Assembly (NCBI GenBank): GCA_038230415.1
Contig: JBBRNH010000082.1
Location: 1-27,764, forward strand
Direction of reading: 5' to 3'
Length of the DNA stretch: 27,764 nucleotides
From: JBBRNH01 sp038230415
GTDB lineage: Bacteria > Bacteroidota > Bacteroidia > Cytophagales > Spirosomataceae
The stretch's first letter is position 1; each line of letters starts with the position of its first letter. Under the pieces are notes generated by a model. The model did not search any database. It was not told where the DNA came from and saw only the letters and a program-made list of their open reading frames with translations. Below are positions 9,240-17,625 of the stretch, piece by piece. The position numbers and the translations under genes are program-made.

Positions 9240-12131
9240 GTGCAGCAGCAGCGAAATAACATCGGTACGAGCGCACGGAGAAGTCAGGCGGTTGGTTTTC
9301 TGCTGAAAATCAGTCTCCTGACTTTTTTTATGCCCGCATCGGTGCCTTTCGTTGCCGCACGTCCGGGGCCGAAACCGACGCGGGTAACCTGGCAGGAAAT
9401 CATCCTCAATCGCTCGGCGGTGGAGCAACGGCGGCTACGCCAATTAGCAAAACAGCACAAATGGCCGCTCCGCAAAAATCAGTCCAACGGGCGCGTCTTT
9501 TTTTTGCAGGACGTTGATGCCACCGGCCAACCGATTTATTACACGACCCACAACGCCGAAGCCGCCACCGGAAGCCGCACCACTTCGCTCTACGCCGGGG
9601 CTTCGCTTGGTCTATCACTCGATGGCAGTTCGGCAGGGTTAGCGGGGAAGTTAGGGCTTTGGGACGGCGGCTTGGTTCTGGCCGCGCATCAGGAATTCAC
9701 CGGGAAACGCATCTCGCAGGCCACCAACCTCACCGCCCTCAGCGACCACGCCACCCACTTAGCTACCACCCTGATTGGGCGGGGCATCAATCCGTTGGCG
9801 CGGGGTATGGCCTTTGGCGCGGGCCTGACCGTCTGGGATTTTGAGAATGACCTGGCCGAAATCACCACAGCCGCCAGTTCGTTGATCCTGTCAAATCATG
9901 CATACGGCCCCGTTGCGGGCTGGGTACGCAACCCCGACCGGCCCGGCACCGATCCCGACAAACAGTGGGAATGGTGGGGCAACACCAACATCAGCCCCAC
10001 CGAAGACTACCAGTTTGGGTTCTACGGCCAGAAAGCCAGCGACCTCGACCGCATCGCGTTCAGCAATCCGTATTACCTCATGGTGCGGTCGGCAGACAAC
10101 AAACGCACCGAAACCGGCCCACCCACCGGCACGTCTTATTTCCTGCGAAACAGCAATCAGACCAGCACCGCCACGCGCAGCCGGAATGACAGCTACGACG
10201 TGATTGCCGCCGAAGCCAACGCCAAAAACCTGCTCACGGTGGGTTCGGCAGACATCAATCCGGCTAGCGGCACTGGCCCAATACAATACAGTATTGCCGG
10301 ATACAGTGGCTGGGGCCCAACTGACGACGGGCGCATCAAACCCGATTTGCTGGGTGTGGGTACTATTTTTTCGGCAATCTCTTCCGGCACAGCCGGGTAC
10401 GGAACCAACACCGGCACCTCAATGGCCTCGGCCAACGTAACGGGAACACTGCTGCTCTTGCAAGAGCTTTTTGCCCGGCAAAACGCCGGGAAATTTATGC
10501 GGGCGGCTACCTTGCGGGGATTGGTGCTGCACACGGCCAACCGAACCCCACCGACCGACGACCCAACGCGGAGCGTTGCCCCGGATTACCAGCGCGGTTG
10601 GGGTTTGCTCGATGCCGAAGCGGCAGCCAAACTCCTGCTCAATGAAACACGCGGGTATCTGCTCACCGAACAAACCCTGCAACAGGGCAACACGGTTACG
10701 CAAACCGTAACGGCGCAGGGCAACGAGCCGGTTGTGTTTACCCTCTGCTGGACCGACCCCGAAGGCGCGGCCACGCCCGTGAGCGCGGCCAATGTGAACA
10801 ACCGAACGGCCCGATTGGTGAATGATTTAGACCTGCGGGCCGCCGATGCAGGCACTACCTACCTGCCCTTTGTGCTTGACCCGCTCCGGCCCGGCCAACC
10901 CGCCACGCGGGGCGATAACGTCCGCGATAACATTGAGCAGGTTGTTATTCAGAATCCTGCGCCGGGGCAGTTTATTACCCTGACCGTGAAGCACAAAGGT
11001 CAGTTGCGGTATTCGGCACAGCCTTTTTCGCTGCTTGCCAGTGGCCTGAAACGAACCGCCTGCCAGCTTACCGTTGACCTGAACACCGGAACCGATACCA
11101 CTATCTGCGCCGGGGCCACCATCACCCTCTCGACCGGCACCCCCACCCGCACCACCAACGGACAGACCGCCAGCATAACCAGTTATGAATGGCTCCGCGA
11201 CGGCCTGCCCATAACGGGGCAAACGGGTTCGAGTTGCCCGGCATCACAGGCGGGCAGCTATGTCCTGCGCGTCACCGACAAAGATGGCTGCATCGGCACG
11301 AGCCGGGCTGTTTCGGTGAAAACCTACATCCCGACCGCTACCCTCTCGCCCACCACCGACCAATGGCTGTGCAGTTCGCAAAGCCCCGTTCAACTCACCG
11401 TGACAACCCAAATCGGGAGTCGGCTATCCTGGCTCAAAGACGGAAAAGCAGTGGGTAGTGAACAGGTTTTGGGCGCAACGGTGAGCAGTTTCAGCGCGAC
11501 GGAACCGGGCGTGTATCGGGCCGAAATCACACAACGGGGCTGCGCCATGCAAACGCCCGCCGTGTTGGTACGCCCCTCCGACGTAGCCACCATTACCATC
11601 CTGCCCGACGATGCCGAACTGGTTGTGCCGCGTGGTGCGTCAGTGCGATTGCAGGGGCCGGTCAACACCAGTTATCGGTATCAATGGTATCGAAACAGTC
11701 AGGCAATCGCCACCGCCACCTCCGACCGGCTATTGGTGAGTCAGGCGGGTGATTACCGGCTGTTTATCAGATCGTTGCAGTGCGAAAACTTCTCGCCGGT
11801 ACGGGTCGTTCGCCTGGCCGATGCGGCCCATACGGCCCCTACCCTGCCGGATTCACTATTGGCTTACGAAGCCGCCGACAGCAGTTTATTAGTATATCCG
11901 AACCCGGCAGCCACCACGCTGTTTATGCGCTATGCCCACCCCAGAGCCACTGCCGTTCGGGTCAGCGTGCATGATTTGCAGGGAATTACGCGCTGGGCCG
12001 ACGTGCCGATGCGGGCAACCGGGGCGTTTTTTCAACTCGATTTGCCCGTCGGCGACCTCCCTCCCGGCACCTATTTCTACCGCATCACCGACGGCGTTCG
12101 GACCCGAAGCGGGCGTTTTTTGAAACGGTAG
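9240..12131 (+). CDS. Second secreted subtilisin-like (S8) protease with Ig-like repeats and T9SS sorting domain
   Basis: This 963-residue paralogue of the preceding protease probably starts at GTG 9240, 8 bases after the first gene's stop. That start gives an export signal with a basic n-region (ARRSQ) and a hydrophobic core, whereas the ATG at 9330 would cut the core in half. Catalytic residues align: D142 in LWDGG, H170 in SDHATH and S394 in TGTSMASAN. The oxyanion segment reads SADNK (N287) instead of SAGNN. NPLARGMAFGA, GWGPTDDGRIKPDL and CWTDPEGA are shared with the first protease. It lacks the GEVED and CARDB-like parts and instead carries about three Ig-like modules (about 610-860, with YEWLRDG, LSWLKDG and YQWYRN). 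It ends in a T9SS domain, LLVYPNPAAT to GRFLKR. The two genes are very likely one operon from an old duplication. Confidence 0.88.
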   Translation: MQQQRNNIGTSARRSQAVGFLLKISLLTFFMPASVPFVAARPGPKPTRVTWQEIILNRSAVEQRRLRQLAKQHKWPLRKNQSNGRVFFLQDVDATGQPIYYTTHNAEAATGSRTTSLYAGASLGLSLDGSSAGLAGKLGLWDGGLVLAAHQEFTGKRISQATNLTALSDHATHLATTLIGRGINPLARGMAFGAGLTVWDFENDLAEITTAASSLILSNHAYGPVAGWVRNPDRPGTDPDKQWEWWGNTNISPTEDYQFGFYGQKASDLDRIAFSNPYYLMVRSADNKRTETGPPTGTSYFLRNSNQTSTATRSRNDSYDVIAAEANAKNLLTVGSADINPASGTGPIQYSIAGYSGWGPTDDGRIKPDLLGVGTIFSAISSGTAGYGTNTGTSMASANVTGTLLLLQELFARQNAGKFMRAATLRGLVLHTANRTPPTDDPTRSVAPDYQRGWGLLDAEAAAKLLLNETRGYLLTEQTLQQGNTVTQTVTAQGNEPVVFTLCWTDPEGAATPVSAANVNNRTARLVNDLDLRAADAGTTYLPFVLDPLRPGQPATRGDNVRDNIEQVVIQNPAPGQFITLTVKHKGQLRYSAQPFSLLASGLKRTACQLTVDLNTGTDTTICAGATITLSTGTPTRTTNGQTASITSYEWLRDGLPITGQTGSSCPASQAGSYVLRVTDKDGCIGTSRAVSVKTYIPTATLSPTTDQWLCSSQSPVQLTVTTQIGSRLSWLKDGKAVGSEQVLGATVSSFSATEPGVYRAEITQRGCAMQTPAVLVRPSDVATITILPDDAELVVPRGASVRLQGPVNTSYRYQWYRNSQAIATATSDRLLVSQAGDYRLFIRSLQCENFSPVRVVRLADAAHTAPTLPDSLLAYEAADSSLLVYPNPAATTLFMRYAHPRATAVRVSVHDLQGITRWADVPMRATGAFFQLDLPVGDLPPGTYFYRITDGVRTRSGRFLKR

Positions 12132-12134
12132 GAA

Positions 12135-12248
12135 GTGACCACCCCCAACCCCCTCCTTGAAATAAGGAGGGGGCTTAATTTCCAGGGTCAAAAGCCGAAG
12201 GCTTTATAGCCCCCTCCTTATTTTAAGGAGGGGGTTGGGGGTGGTCAC
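12135..12248. repeat. 114-base palindromic element of three nested hairpins
   Basis: The outer arms, 12135-12175 and 12208-12248 (41 bases each), are inverted copies with one mismatch. Each arm also folds on itself, as CCCCCTCCTT pairs with AAGGAGGGGG around a short A/T centre. The 32-base middle holds a third perfect hairpin, AAAGCC-GAA-GGCTTT (12191-12205). It lies between convergent genes, starts 3 bases after the second protease's stop and covers the DUF2237 stop codon. It probably acts as a two-way transcription terminator. It resembles interspersed palindromic repeats that I recall from Cytophagales genomes, though copy number cannot be judged here. Confidence 0.85.
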
Positions 12249-12694
12249 TCTTCAAATGCAAATTCCCGCAGCATATCCAGTGCCACATACTGCAAGGCCC
12301 GTTGGTGGGTGCAGGCCAGCATCACGGGCGGGCAAACGGGCTGCCCGGTGGTTTGGGCGGCTTCCCAGGCTTCGTGCCAGCGCAGGGCGCACAGGCACCA
12401 GCGGTCGCCGGGTTTCAGTCCGGGAAAGCGGTATTCGGGCGGTCCGTCGCTACGGCGGGGGGTGCTGAGGTCGTTGCCCCGGCTGCGGGTGAAGTTCAGA
12501 AACGGCTCGGTCATGATGGCGCAGATCACGTGCCGCCCGGCATCCTGCTCGTCGGTGCGGCAAAACCCATCCCGATAAAAACCCGTTACGGGATTAGTGC
12601 AGCAACAGCCAAGCGGCTGGCCGAGAACGTTTAGCGGTGTTTCGATTGACACAGTTTTGATCTGCTTATTAAACTTCTTACCTGAAAATCTCAC
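12245..12694 (-). CDS. DUF2237 family protein
   Basis: This protein of up to 149 residues belongs to the DUF2237 family, whose biochemical role is unknown. The conserved core is easy to follow: NVLGQPLGCCCTNPVTGFYR, then DGFCRT, then GRHVICAIMTEPFL, then RGNDLSTP, then FPGLKPGDRWCLCALRW and ACTHQRAL. The many cysteines are typical of the family. Its ATG at 12694 overlaps the end of the Uma2-like gene by 17 bases. A GTG at 12652 (giving VSIETPLNVLG) would remove the overlap, bring the length nearer the usual about 120-135 residues, and is equally plausible. The stop codon lies inside the right end of the 114-base palindrome. Compared with relatives I remember, there is a small insertion around RRSDGPPEYR. 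It is probably cotranscribed with the Uma2-like gene. Confidence 0.85.
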   Translation of the reverse strand: MRFSGKKFNKQIKTVSIETPLNVLGQPLGCCCTNPVTGFYRDGFCRTDEQDAGRHVICAIMTEPFLNFTRSRGNDLSTPRRSDGPPEYRFPGLKPGDRWCLCALRWHEAWEAAQTTGQPVCPPVMLACTHQRALQYVALDMLREFAFEE

Positions 12695-13004
12695 TTACCG
12701 TCAACTCAATGCCGGTGGCAGGGTCGGTGAGGGTGCTGTCTTCTCCGAAAAACTGGTACTTACGAGGCTGCGAATACACCAAAATCGCCCGGAAACCCGG
12801 CAACACCACCCAGCACGATTTTACCCCGGCCTCAAAATAGCGGTCTGTTTTGGCAACGAGTTCTTCGCTGTTTTGGGTCGGCGACAGAATCTCAATGGTG
12901 GTCAGGGGCATGGCCGCCATCCGAATCGAGTCTGGCTCGAACTGGATGGCCGAAGCCGCATAATCAGACAGAACGTCGGTGTCAAATTCAGCAATGGCTT
13001 CCAT
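12678..13004 (-). CDS. Shortened Uma2-like (DUF820) endonuclease-fold protein
   Basis: At 108 residues this is little more than half the usual Uma2 length (about 180-200). The C-terminal half is recognisable: MPLTTIEILSPTQNSEELVAKTDRYFEAGVKSCWVVLP, then LVYSQPRKYQF, ending LTVSEIFR. The N-terminal opening MEAIAEFDTDVLSDYA also resembles the start of full-length Cytophagales Uma2 proteins as I remember them. It is followed directly by the C-terminal part, so about 70-90 middle residues seem missing in frame. The missing part should carry the PD acidic residue of the PD-(D/E)XK nuclease site; the later E and K (IEILSP, LVAK) remain. An exact -7 element sits just upstream, so the gene may still be expressed. 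It is probably inactive as a nuclease. The alternative is a genuinely small subfamily. Confidence 0.7.
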   Translation of the reverse strand: MEAIAEFDTDVLSDYAASAIQFEPDSIRMAAMPLTTIEILSPTQNSEELVAKTDRYFEAGVKSCWVVLPGFRAILVYSQPRKYQFFGEDSTLTDPATGIELTVSEIFR

Positions 13005-13023
13005 AACTGCGTTGGTTTTTTAT

Positions 13024-13031
13024 CAAATATA
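13024..13031 (-). promoter_or_regulatory. Putative -7 element for the Uma2-like/DUF2237 pair
   Basis: The minus strand reads TATATTTG, an exact TAnnTTTG match, about 20 bases upstream of the Uma2-like ATG. No TTTG lies at the usual 19-base distance upstream. Position and match support a promoter with a very short leader. Confidence 0.5.
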
Positions 13032-13075
13032 CAATTTTCAACAGCAACTGAAGAATTGGGCGTGTAGAAATTAAG

Positions 13076-13134
13076 TTGACAGGTATTGATTTGGATTTTT
13101 ATGATTTAATGTTCATTATTGATTTGGATTTTTA
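13076..13134 (+). promoter_or_regulatory. 33-base-period direct repeat with a sigma70-like promoter
   Basis: The 17-base unit ATTGATTTGGATTTTTA occurs at 13085-13101 and again at 13118-13134. TTGACA (13076-13081) and TATGAT (13100-13105) are 18 bases apart, close to the sigma70 consensus of proteobacteria rather than the Bacteroidota form. The ATPase ATG lies at 13145. The repeat is certain; the promoter role is a guess. Confidence 0.45.
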
Positions 13135-13144
13135 CAAAAACCGG

Positions 13145-14464
13145 ATGTATTTACAACGATTGATCGATACCGAACTGGAAAACTGGCGAATCTCGGAGTA
13201 CCGTAAACCGTTGCTCGTGCGGGGGGCAAGGCAGGTCGGCAAGTCATCGGCGGTGCGAAATCTGGCCCAGAAGTTCACGTATTTTATAGAACTTAATTTT
13301 GATGAAAACCAGCAGTATAGCAGCATTTTTGAGCAGGGCAGCAGCATAACCGACATTTGTGAACTGATAGCCGTTACGACCAATACGCCGGTTATAGCCG
13401 GGCAAACGTTGCTGTTTTTAGACGAAATACAGGCCTGTGTGCCGGCCATTTCGTGGCTCCGGTATTTCTACGAAAAACTACCCCAACTACACGTTATAGC
13501 CGCCGGGTCGCTGTTAGAATTTGCGCTGGCCGAATTGCCTTCGTTTGGGGTGGGGCGGGTTCGGTCGCTGTTCATGTACCCGTTTTGTTTTACCGAATTT
13601 TTACTGGCTTATCAGGAAAATAACCTGCTCAAAACGCTACAAAATGCCCGCCCAGACCACCCTCTGCCTGGTATTATTCACGACAAACTTAAGCGGTACT
13701 TAAAACGGTTTTTAGTGGTTGGTGGAATGCCCGAAGTGGTCAGTGCCTACATCATCAACAATGATATTCTGGAAGCCCAGCGCGTCTTGGACGACCTTAT
13801 TGTATCGTTCGAGAGCGATTTTGCCAAATACAAAAAGCGCGTGCCTACGGCTCGTATTCGGGAGGTTTTTACGGCGGTGGTGCGGCAAATCGGGGCAAAA
13901 TTTTCGTACTCCTATCCAAACGCTACGCTCACCAACGCCCAGATTAAAGAAGCCTTAGACCTACTTACGATGGCCGGATTAGTATATTCCGTTACGCATA
14001 CTGCCGCTAACGGCATACCAATTGGGGCCGAAATAAATTCTAAAAATCGCAAATACCTCCTGTTCGATACCGGTATCGTGCAGCGTATTCTGGGTTTGTC
14101 AATTGGCGATATGCTCGTTGAAGACGATTTTCAGACAATCAATAAGGGCGCGATGGCGGAGCTTTTTGTCGGCCTGGAACTACTCAAGAACAGTTCAGTT
14201 TATCAACCGGCATGGCTGTATTACTGGCAAAGAGCCGCCAGAAACAGTCAGGCAGAAATAGATTTTGTGATCCAGAAACAAGCCCGAATTGTGCCGATAG
14301 AAGTAAAAGCTGGCACCAAAGGCGCAATGCAGAGTATGTATTTGTTTCTCAATGAGAAGAATCTACCGCGAGGAGTATGGTTCTCACTCGAAAACTTCGC
14401 CACGCTTGACCGAATCGACATCTATCCGCTTTATGCCGTCCAGACTATGCTGATGTATCCCTAA
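13145..14464 (+). CDS. AAA ATPase with DUF4143 C-terminal domain
   Basis: The protein is 439 residues from ATG 13145 (MYLQRLIDTELENW), the usual start of this family. The frame is open upstream to a TTG at 13076, but that would translate the 17-base direct repeat. Walker A is GARQVGKSS (27-35) and Walker B is LLFLDEIQ (89-96). A sensor-like AAGSLLE lies at 119-125 and the family hallmark VGGMPEVV at 192-199. The C-terminal DUF4143 part contains AEIDFVIQKQ and IVPIEVKAG, a D...EVK pattern like PD-(D/E)XK nucleases. This is the AAA_14/DUF4143 family, widespread and often patchily distributed; its role is poorly known, with links to mobile or defence DNA inferred only. The gene is visibly more AT-rich than its neighbours and sits beside palindromic DNA and a damaged Uma2 gene, suggesting acquisition by transfer. 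Confidence 0.85.
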   Translation: MYLQRLIDTELENWRISEYRKPLLVRGARQVGKSSAVRNLAQKFTYFIELNFDENQQYSSIFEQGSSITDICELIAVTTNTPVIAGQTLLFLDEIQACVPAISWLRYFYEKLPQLHVIAAGSLLEFALAELPSFGVGRVRSLFMYPFCFTEFLLAYQENNLLKTLQNARPDHPLPGIIHDKLKRYLKRFLVVGGMPEVVSAYIINNDILEAQRVLDDLIVSFESDFAKYKKRVPTARIREVFTAVVRQIGAKFSYSYPNATLTNAQIKEALDLLTMAGLVYSVTHTAANGIPIGAEINSKNRKYLLFDTGIVQRILGLSIGDMLVEDDFQTINKGAMAELFVGLELLKNSSVYQPAWLYYWQRAARNSQAEIDFVIQKQARIVPIEVKAGTKGAMQSMYLFLNEKNLPRGVWFSLENFATLDRIDIYPLYAVQTMLMYP

Positions 14465-14501
14465 ACGCAACATCCCGACCACGCCCTTATCCCCCTACCC
14501 A

Positions 14502-17500
14502 CTACTCCAGCAGCACCAGAATATCTTCTTTGGTGAGCGATTTCACAAACCCGTCTTCGGTGCTGATGAGGTTGCTGGCTAACCGTTGTTTGGCGCGTTG
14601 GAGAGCCAGAATTTTTTCTTCGACGGTGTTTTTGGTGATAAACTTGTAAGTAAATACCGGCTTTTGCTGCCCAATGCGGTGGGCGCGGTCAACGGCCTGG
14701 GCCTCGCTGGCGGGGTTCCACCAGGGGTCGAGAATAAACACATAGTCGGCAGCGGTGAGGTTGTGGCCCTGCCCGCCCGCCTTCAGCGAAATCAAAAACA
14801 GCTTCACCGAATCATCATTCTGAAACAGTTCTACCTGCGCCTGCCGGTCATGAGTCGAGCCGTCGAGGTAGGCGTATTGGATTTCCTTTTCTTTCAAATA
14901 CTGCCGGATCACGGTCAGGTGTTTCACAAACTGACTGAATACCAGAATCTTATGCCCTTCGGCCATTGCCGTTTCGAGCCGCATCAGCACGTCGGCCAGC
15001 TTACCTGAATCACCTTCGTAGGTTTCGTCAATCATGCGGGGGTGGTTGGCAAGTTGCCGCAACTTGGTTAGCCCCTGCAAGACCACCATCTGCGATTTTG
15101 CCATGCCGTCTTCTTCGATGCGTTCCAGAATCAGGTTGCGGTAGTACGATTTGGCTTCTTCGTACTGCGTTTCCTGCTCCGGGGTCATGTCGCAAAACTG
15201 CACACTCTCGGTTTTGGCGGGCAGGTCGGTGGCAACCTGCGCCTTGTTGCGCCGGAGCATAAAGGGCTTGATGAGACCGTAAAGCCGCTGCATCTTCTGG
15301 TCGTCGCCCCGTTTTTCGATGGGTATCTGAAATTCGTTGCGGAAAAACGTCTGGTTGCCCAGCAAACCGGGGTTGATGAACGTCATCTGACTCCACAAAT
15401 CCATCGTGCTGTTTTCGAGCGGGGTGCCGGTCAGAATCAGGCGGTTGGCCGCGTTGAGCTGCATGACGGCTTTGGTGATGTGCGACGACGGGTTTTTGAT
15501 GGCCTGCGATTCGTCGAGGATCACGTAGTTGAAACGGTACGTTCGGAGCAGGTCAATATCTATCCTGACGATGCCATACGAACTGATAATGAGGTCATAA
15601 TCATCGAATTGGCTCGTGTCTTTATCGCGATAAGTGCCGGTGTAGGCCATCACCCGGAGGTCGGGCGTGAATTTTTTGGCCTCCAATTCCCAGTTGTACA
15701 GCAGCGATGTCGGCATCACGAGCAATGTGGGGCGGGCCACGTCGGGCAGGGCCGATTCGTCAATTTCTTCCTCGCCATAGTCGCTCCAAAACGCATCGGC
15801 CTGTTCTTTCTGGCCTTGCAGCATTGCCAGAGTCATCACGGTTTTGCCGAGGCCCATGTCGTCGGCCAAACAACCGCCGAAGCGATATTGCCGCACGAAA
15901 TTCATCCAGTCGTAGCCCGCTTTCTGGTACGGGCGCAGCGTTCCACGGAAGTTTTTGGGCGCGGGTGTTTCTTCGATACCGGCAAATTCGCGCAGCCCCT
16001 CCAACCGGCGGGTAATGATGGTTTCGGCGAGGTCGTCTTCGGCTAATTGCCGTACGAGTGCGAGGTGATGTTTCCGCAATACAAACCGACCATCATCAAT
16101 ACCTTCATTACCAGCGTGTTCTACGAGCGACAGCAGTTCAGAATAGCGCGTAAACCAGGCTTCGGGAATCACCGCAATTTCGCCGTTGGGCAGTTTGAAC
16201 TCGCGCTTTTTGCTCAGAATCAGCGACCGCAGTTTCATGAACGGAATCTCGAACGCGCCAAACAGTACCGTTGCGTGAATATCAAACCAGTCATTACCTT
16301 CTTTAATGATGACGCTGATGCTCGACTGCCCCAAAAAATACCGCTTGTTGTTGGCCGTTTGCTGGCGCAGAATAAACCCGGTTTCGCGCAGCAGGTCGCT
16401 GTGCTGGTCGAGCCAAACGAAGGCTTCGGATTTGGGCAGCGTCAGACGGCCTTCGCGCAGGTCAAGGCCGTGTTCGCGCAGAAAGTTGAATTTCTGCCGT
16501 TCGAGTTTGAGATCACGCCTGATTTTGTGAAACACATAATCGTCGCCCCGTTTCTCGACGTTGACGTTCGATTTATCGGAAAAACTATCGAACCGAAACG
16601 TAAACGCGCCGTACTGAAACGACAAATCGAGTGAGATTCGGTCGGGGTCAGTTTCGTCGTCGGCATCATCGGCAACAACGGTGGTTCCACTGGCAAACAA
16701 GCCCACCGGAGCCGGGCGGCTGCCGGCTACGCGCTGCTCGGCGATGGTCAGCACGGGCAGGGCTTCGAGCGTTTCGGCCACAATCTCGAAGCCCTGGGCA
16801 AACACCTCGTAGTTGGCAATCAACGGCACCACAAACCGGCGATAATATTCGTCTTCCATCTTGCGCGGCACCACAATATGGTTTTTATTGAGAAACGGAC
16901 GGAGCTTTTTACCATCCACCGGCACCCCGGCAGCGTTGTTGGCAAAGTGATACAGGCACGTCCCCACGAGCAACCACGCGGGATCGTCGCACAGGAGCAG
17001 GGCGTTCTGAAACTGGAACTTCACGCGCTCATTATTGTGCCGGATGATGGGGAAATAATGGGTAGATTCGTCGTTACGGACGAAGTGAAAAAACACTTTT
17101 GCCGGGTCAGCCATCCATTGAATCGGCTGTCCGGCGGGGTTGCCATCGTTGCTCATCACGTAAAACGGCTTGCCCGTCAGTCGCTCCATAATGCGGGTTT
17201 TCAGGGTTTCAATATAACCCGAAATGGCCTCCTGAATGATTTTATCGCCTTTCTGAGGGTCAAATACTTTCAGAAAAAACTCGATGGCCGGCAGTTTGCG
17301 GGTGTTGAATTTCTTGAGGATGGTATCCTGTTGAATGGCATCAATGAGCCGGATGAGTTCAAAATCACGGTCATCGAGTCCGGCGGCAAATTCGCCCGCG
17401 TTTTGGGCCGAGAGCGTCTGATTGAGCAGCGTGAGTTCGCCCTTACTGTTGCGCTGCACCACAAACCCTTCGATCAGGTAGCCTAAGAATTCGTGTTCGA

Positions 17501-17546
17501 GCAGTGAATAAACCAATTGAAATGGTTGCAATGGCGAGACTTTCAT
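14502..17546 (-). CDS. SNF2-family DEAD/DEAH-type helicase/translocase
   Basis: The protein is 1014 residues from ATG 17546. The frame extends 9 codons further to a TTG, but that would place the start on top of the promoter. The last about 470 residues form a full SNF2 motor: motif I DDMGLGKT (562-569), motif II DESQ (678-681), motif III LTGTPLEN (705-712), then FMLRRNK. In the second lobe are ILVFSQF, YLDGST and motif VI QAVDRAHRIGQ (950-960). The first about 530 residues are a large bacterial-type N-terminal region that I cannot assign to a named domain; no cysteine-rich SWIM zinc motif is visible. Such enzymes move along double-stranded DNA and remodel protein-DNA complexes. The target is unknown. 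A near-ideal promoter lies at 17601-17571, sharing the short divergent region with the YigZ gene. Confidence 0.9.
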   Translation of the reverse strand: MKVSPLQPFQLVYSLLEHEFLGYLIEGFVVQRNSKGELTLLNQTLSAQNAGEFAAGLDDRDFELIRLIDAIQQDTILKKFNTRKLPAIEFFLKVFDPQKGDKIIQEAISGYIETLKTRIMERLTGKPFYVMSNDGNPAGQPIQWMADPAKVFFHFVRNDESTHYFPIIRHNNERVKFQFQNALLLCDDPAWLLVGTCLYHFANNAAGVPVDGKKLRPFLNKNHIVVPRKMEDEYYRRFVVPLIANYEVFAQGFEIVAETLEALPVLTIAEQRVAGSRPAPVGLFASGTTVVADDADDETDPDRISLDLSFQYGAFTFRFDSFSDKSNVNVEKRGDDYVFHKIRRDLKLERQKFNFLREHGLDLREGRLTLPKSEAFVWLDQHSDLLRETGFILRQQTANNKRYFLGQSSISVIIKEGNDWFDIHATVLFGAFEIPFMKLRSLILSKKREFKLPNGEIAVIPEAWFTRYSELLSLVEHAGNEGIDDGRFVLRKHHLALVRQLAEDDLAETIITRRLEGLREFAGIEETPAPKNFRGTLRPYQKAGYDWMNFVRQYRFGGCLADDMGLGKTVMTLAMLQGQKEQADAFWSDYGEEEIDESALPDVARPTLLVMPTSLLYNWELEAKKFTPDLRVMAYTGTYRDKDTSQFDDYDLIISSYGIVRIDIDLLRTYRFNYVILDESQAIKNPSSHITKAVMQLNAANRLILTGTPLENSTMDLWSQMTFINPGLLGNQTFFRNEFQIPIEKRGDDQKMQRLYGLIKPFMLRRNKAQVATDLPAKTESVQFCDMTPEQETQYEEAKSYYRNLILERIEEDGMAKSQMVVLQGLTKLRQLANHPRMIDETYEGDSGKLADVLMRLETAMAEGHKILVFSQFVKHLTVIRQYLKEKEIQYAYLDGSTHDRQAQVELFQNDDSVKLFLISLKAGGQGHNLTAADYVFILDPWWNPASEAQAVDRAHRIGQQKPVFTYKFITKNTVEEKILALQRAKQRLASNLISTEDGFVKSLTKEDILVLLE

Positions 17547-17570
17547 GGCAAGGGAGCAAAAGAGTGGTTT

Positions 17571-17601
17571 CAAATATACGAACCCCGATTACAATGCCAA
17601 A
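17571..17601 (-). promoter_or_regulatory. Bacteroidota-type promoter of the SNF2 helicase gene
   Basis: On the minus strand TTTG (17601-17598) is followed by exactly 19 bases and then TATATTTG (17578-17571). This fits the TTTG-N19-TAnnTTTG consensus fully. Transcription should begin near 17564, leaving a leader of about 18 bases before the ATG at 17546. Confidence 0.75.
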
Positions 17602-17625
17602 TCCAGAATAGATGAACTTTGTATT

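Noticed and set aside
12135..12248. CRISPR-like repeat.
   Set aside because: The units are inverted, not direct, and there are no spacers or cas genes nearby.
17614..17621. GAACTTTG as a -7 element for YigZ.
   Set aside because: It has one mismatch, no upstream TTTG at about 19 bases, and would start transcription almost at the ATG.
17545..17625. Upstream start for the YigZ gene, adding 27 residues.
   Set aside because: The added segment overlaps the helicase promoter and precedes the usual family N-terminus.
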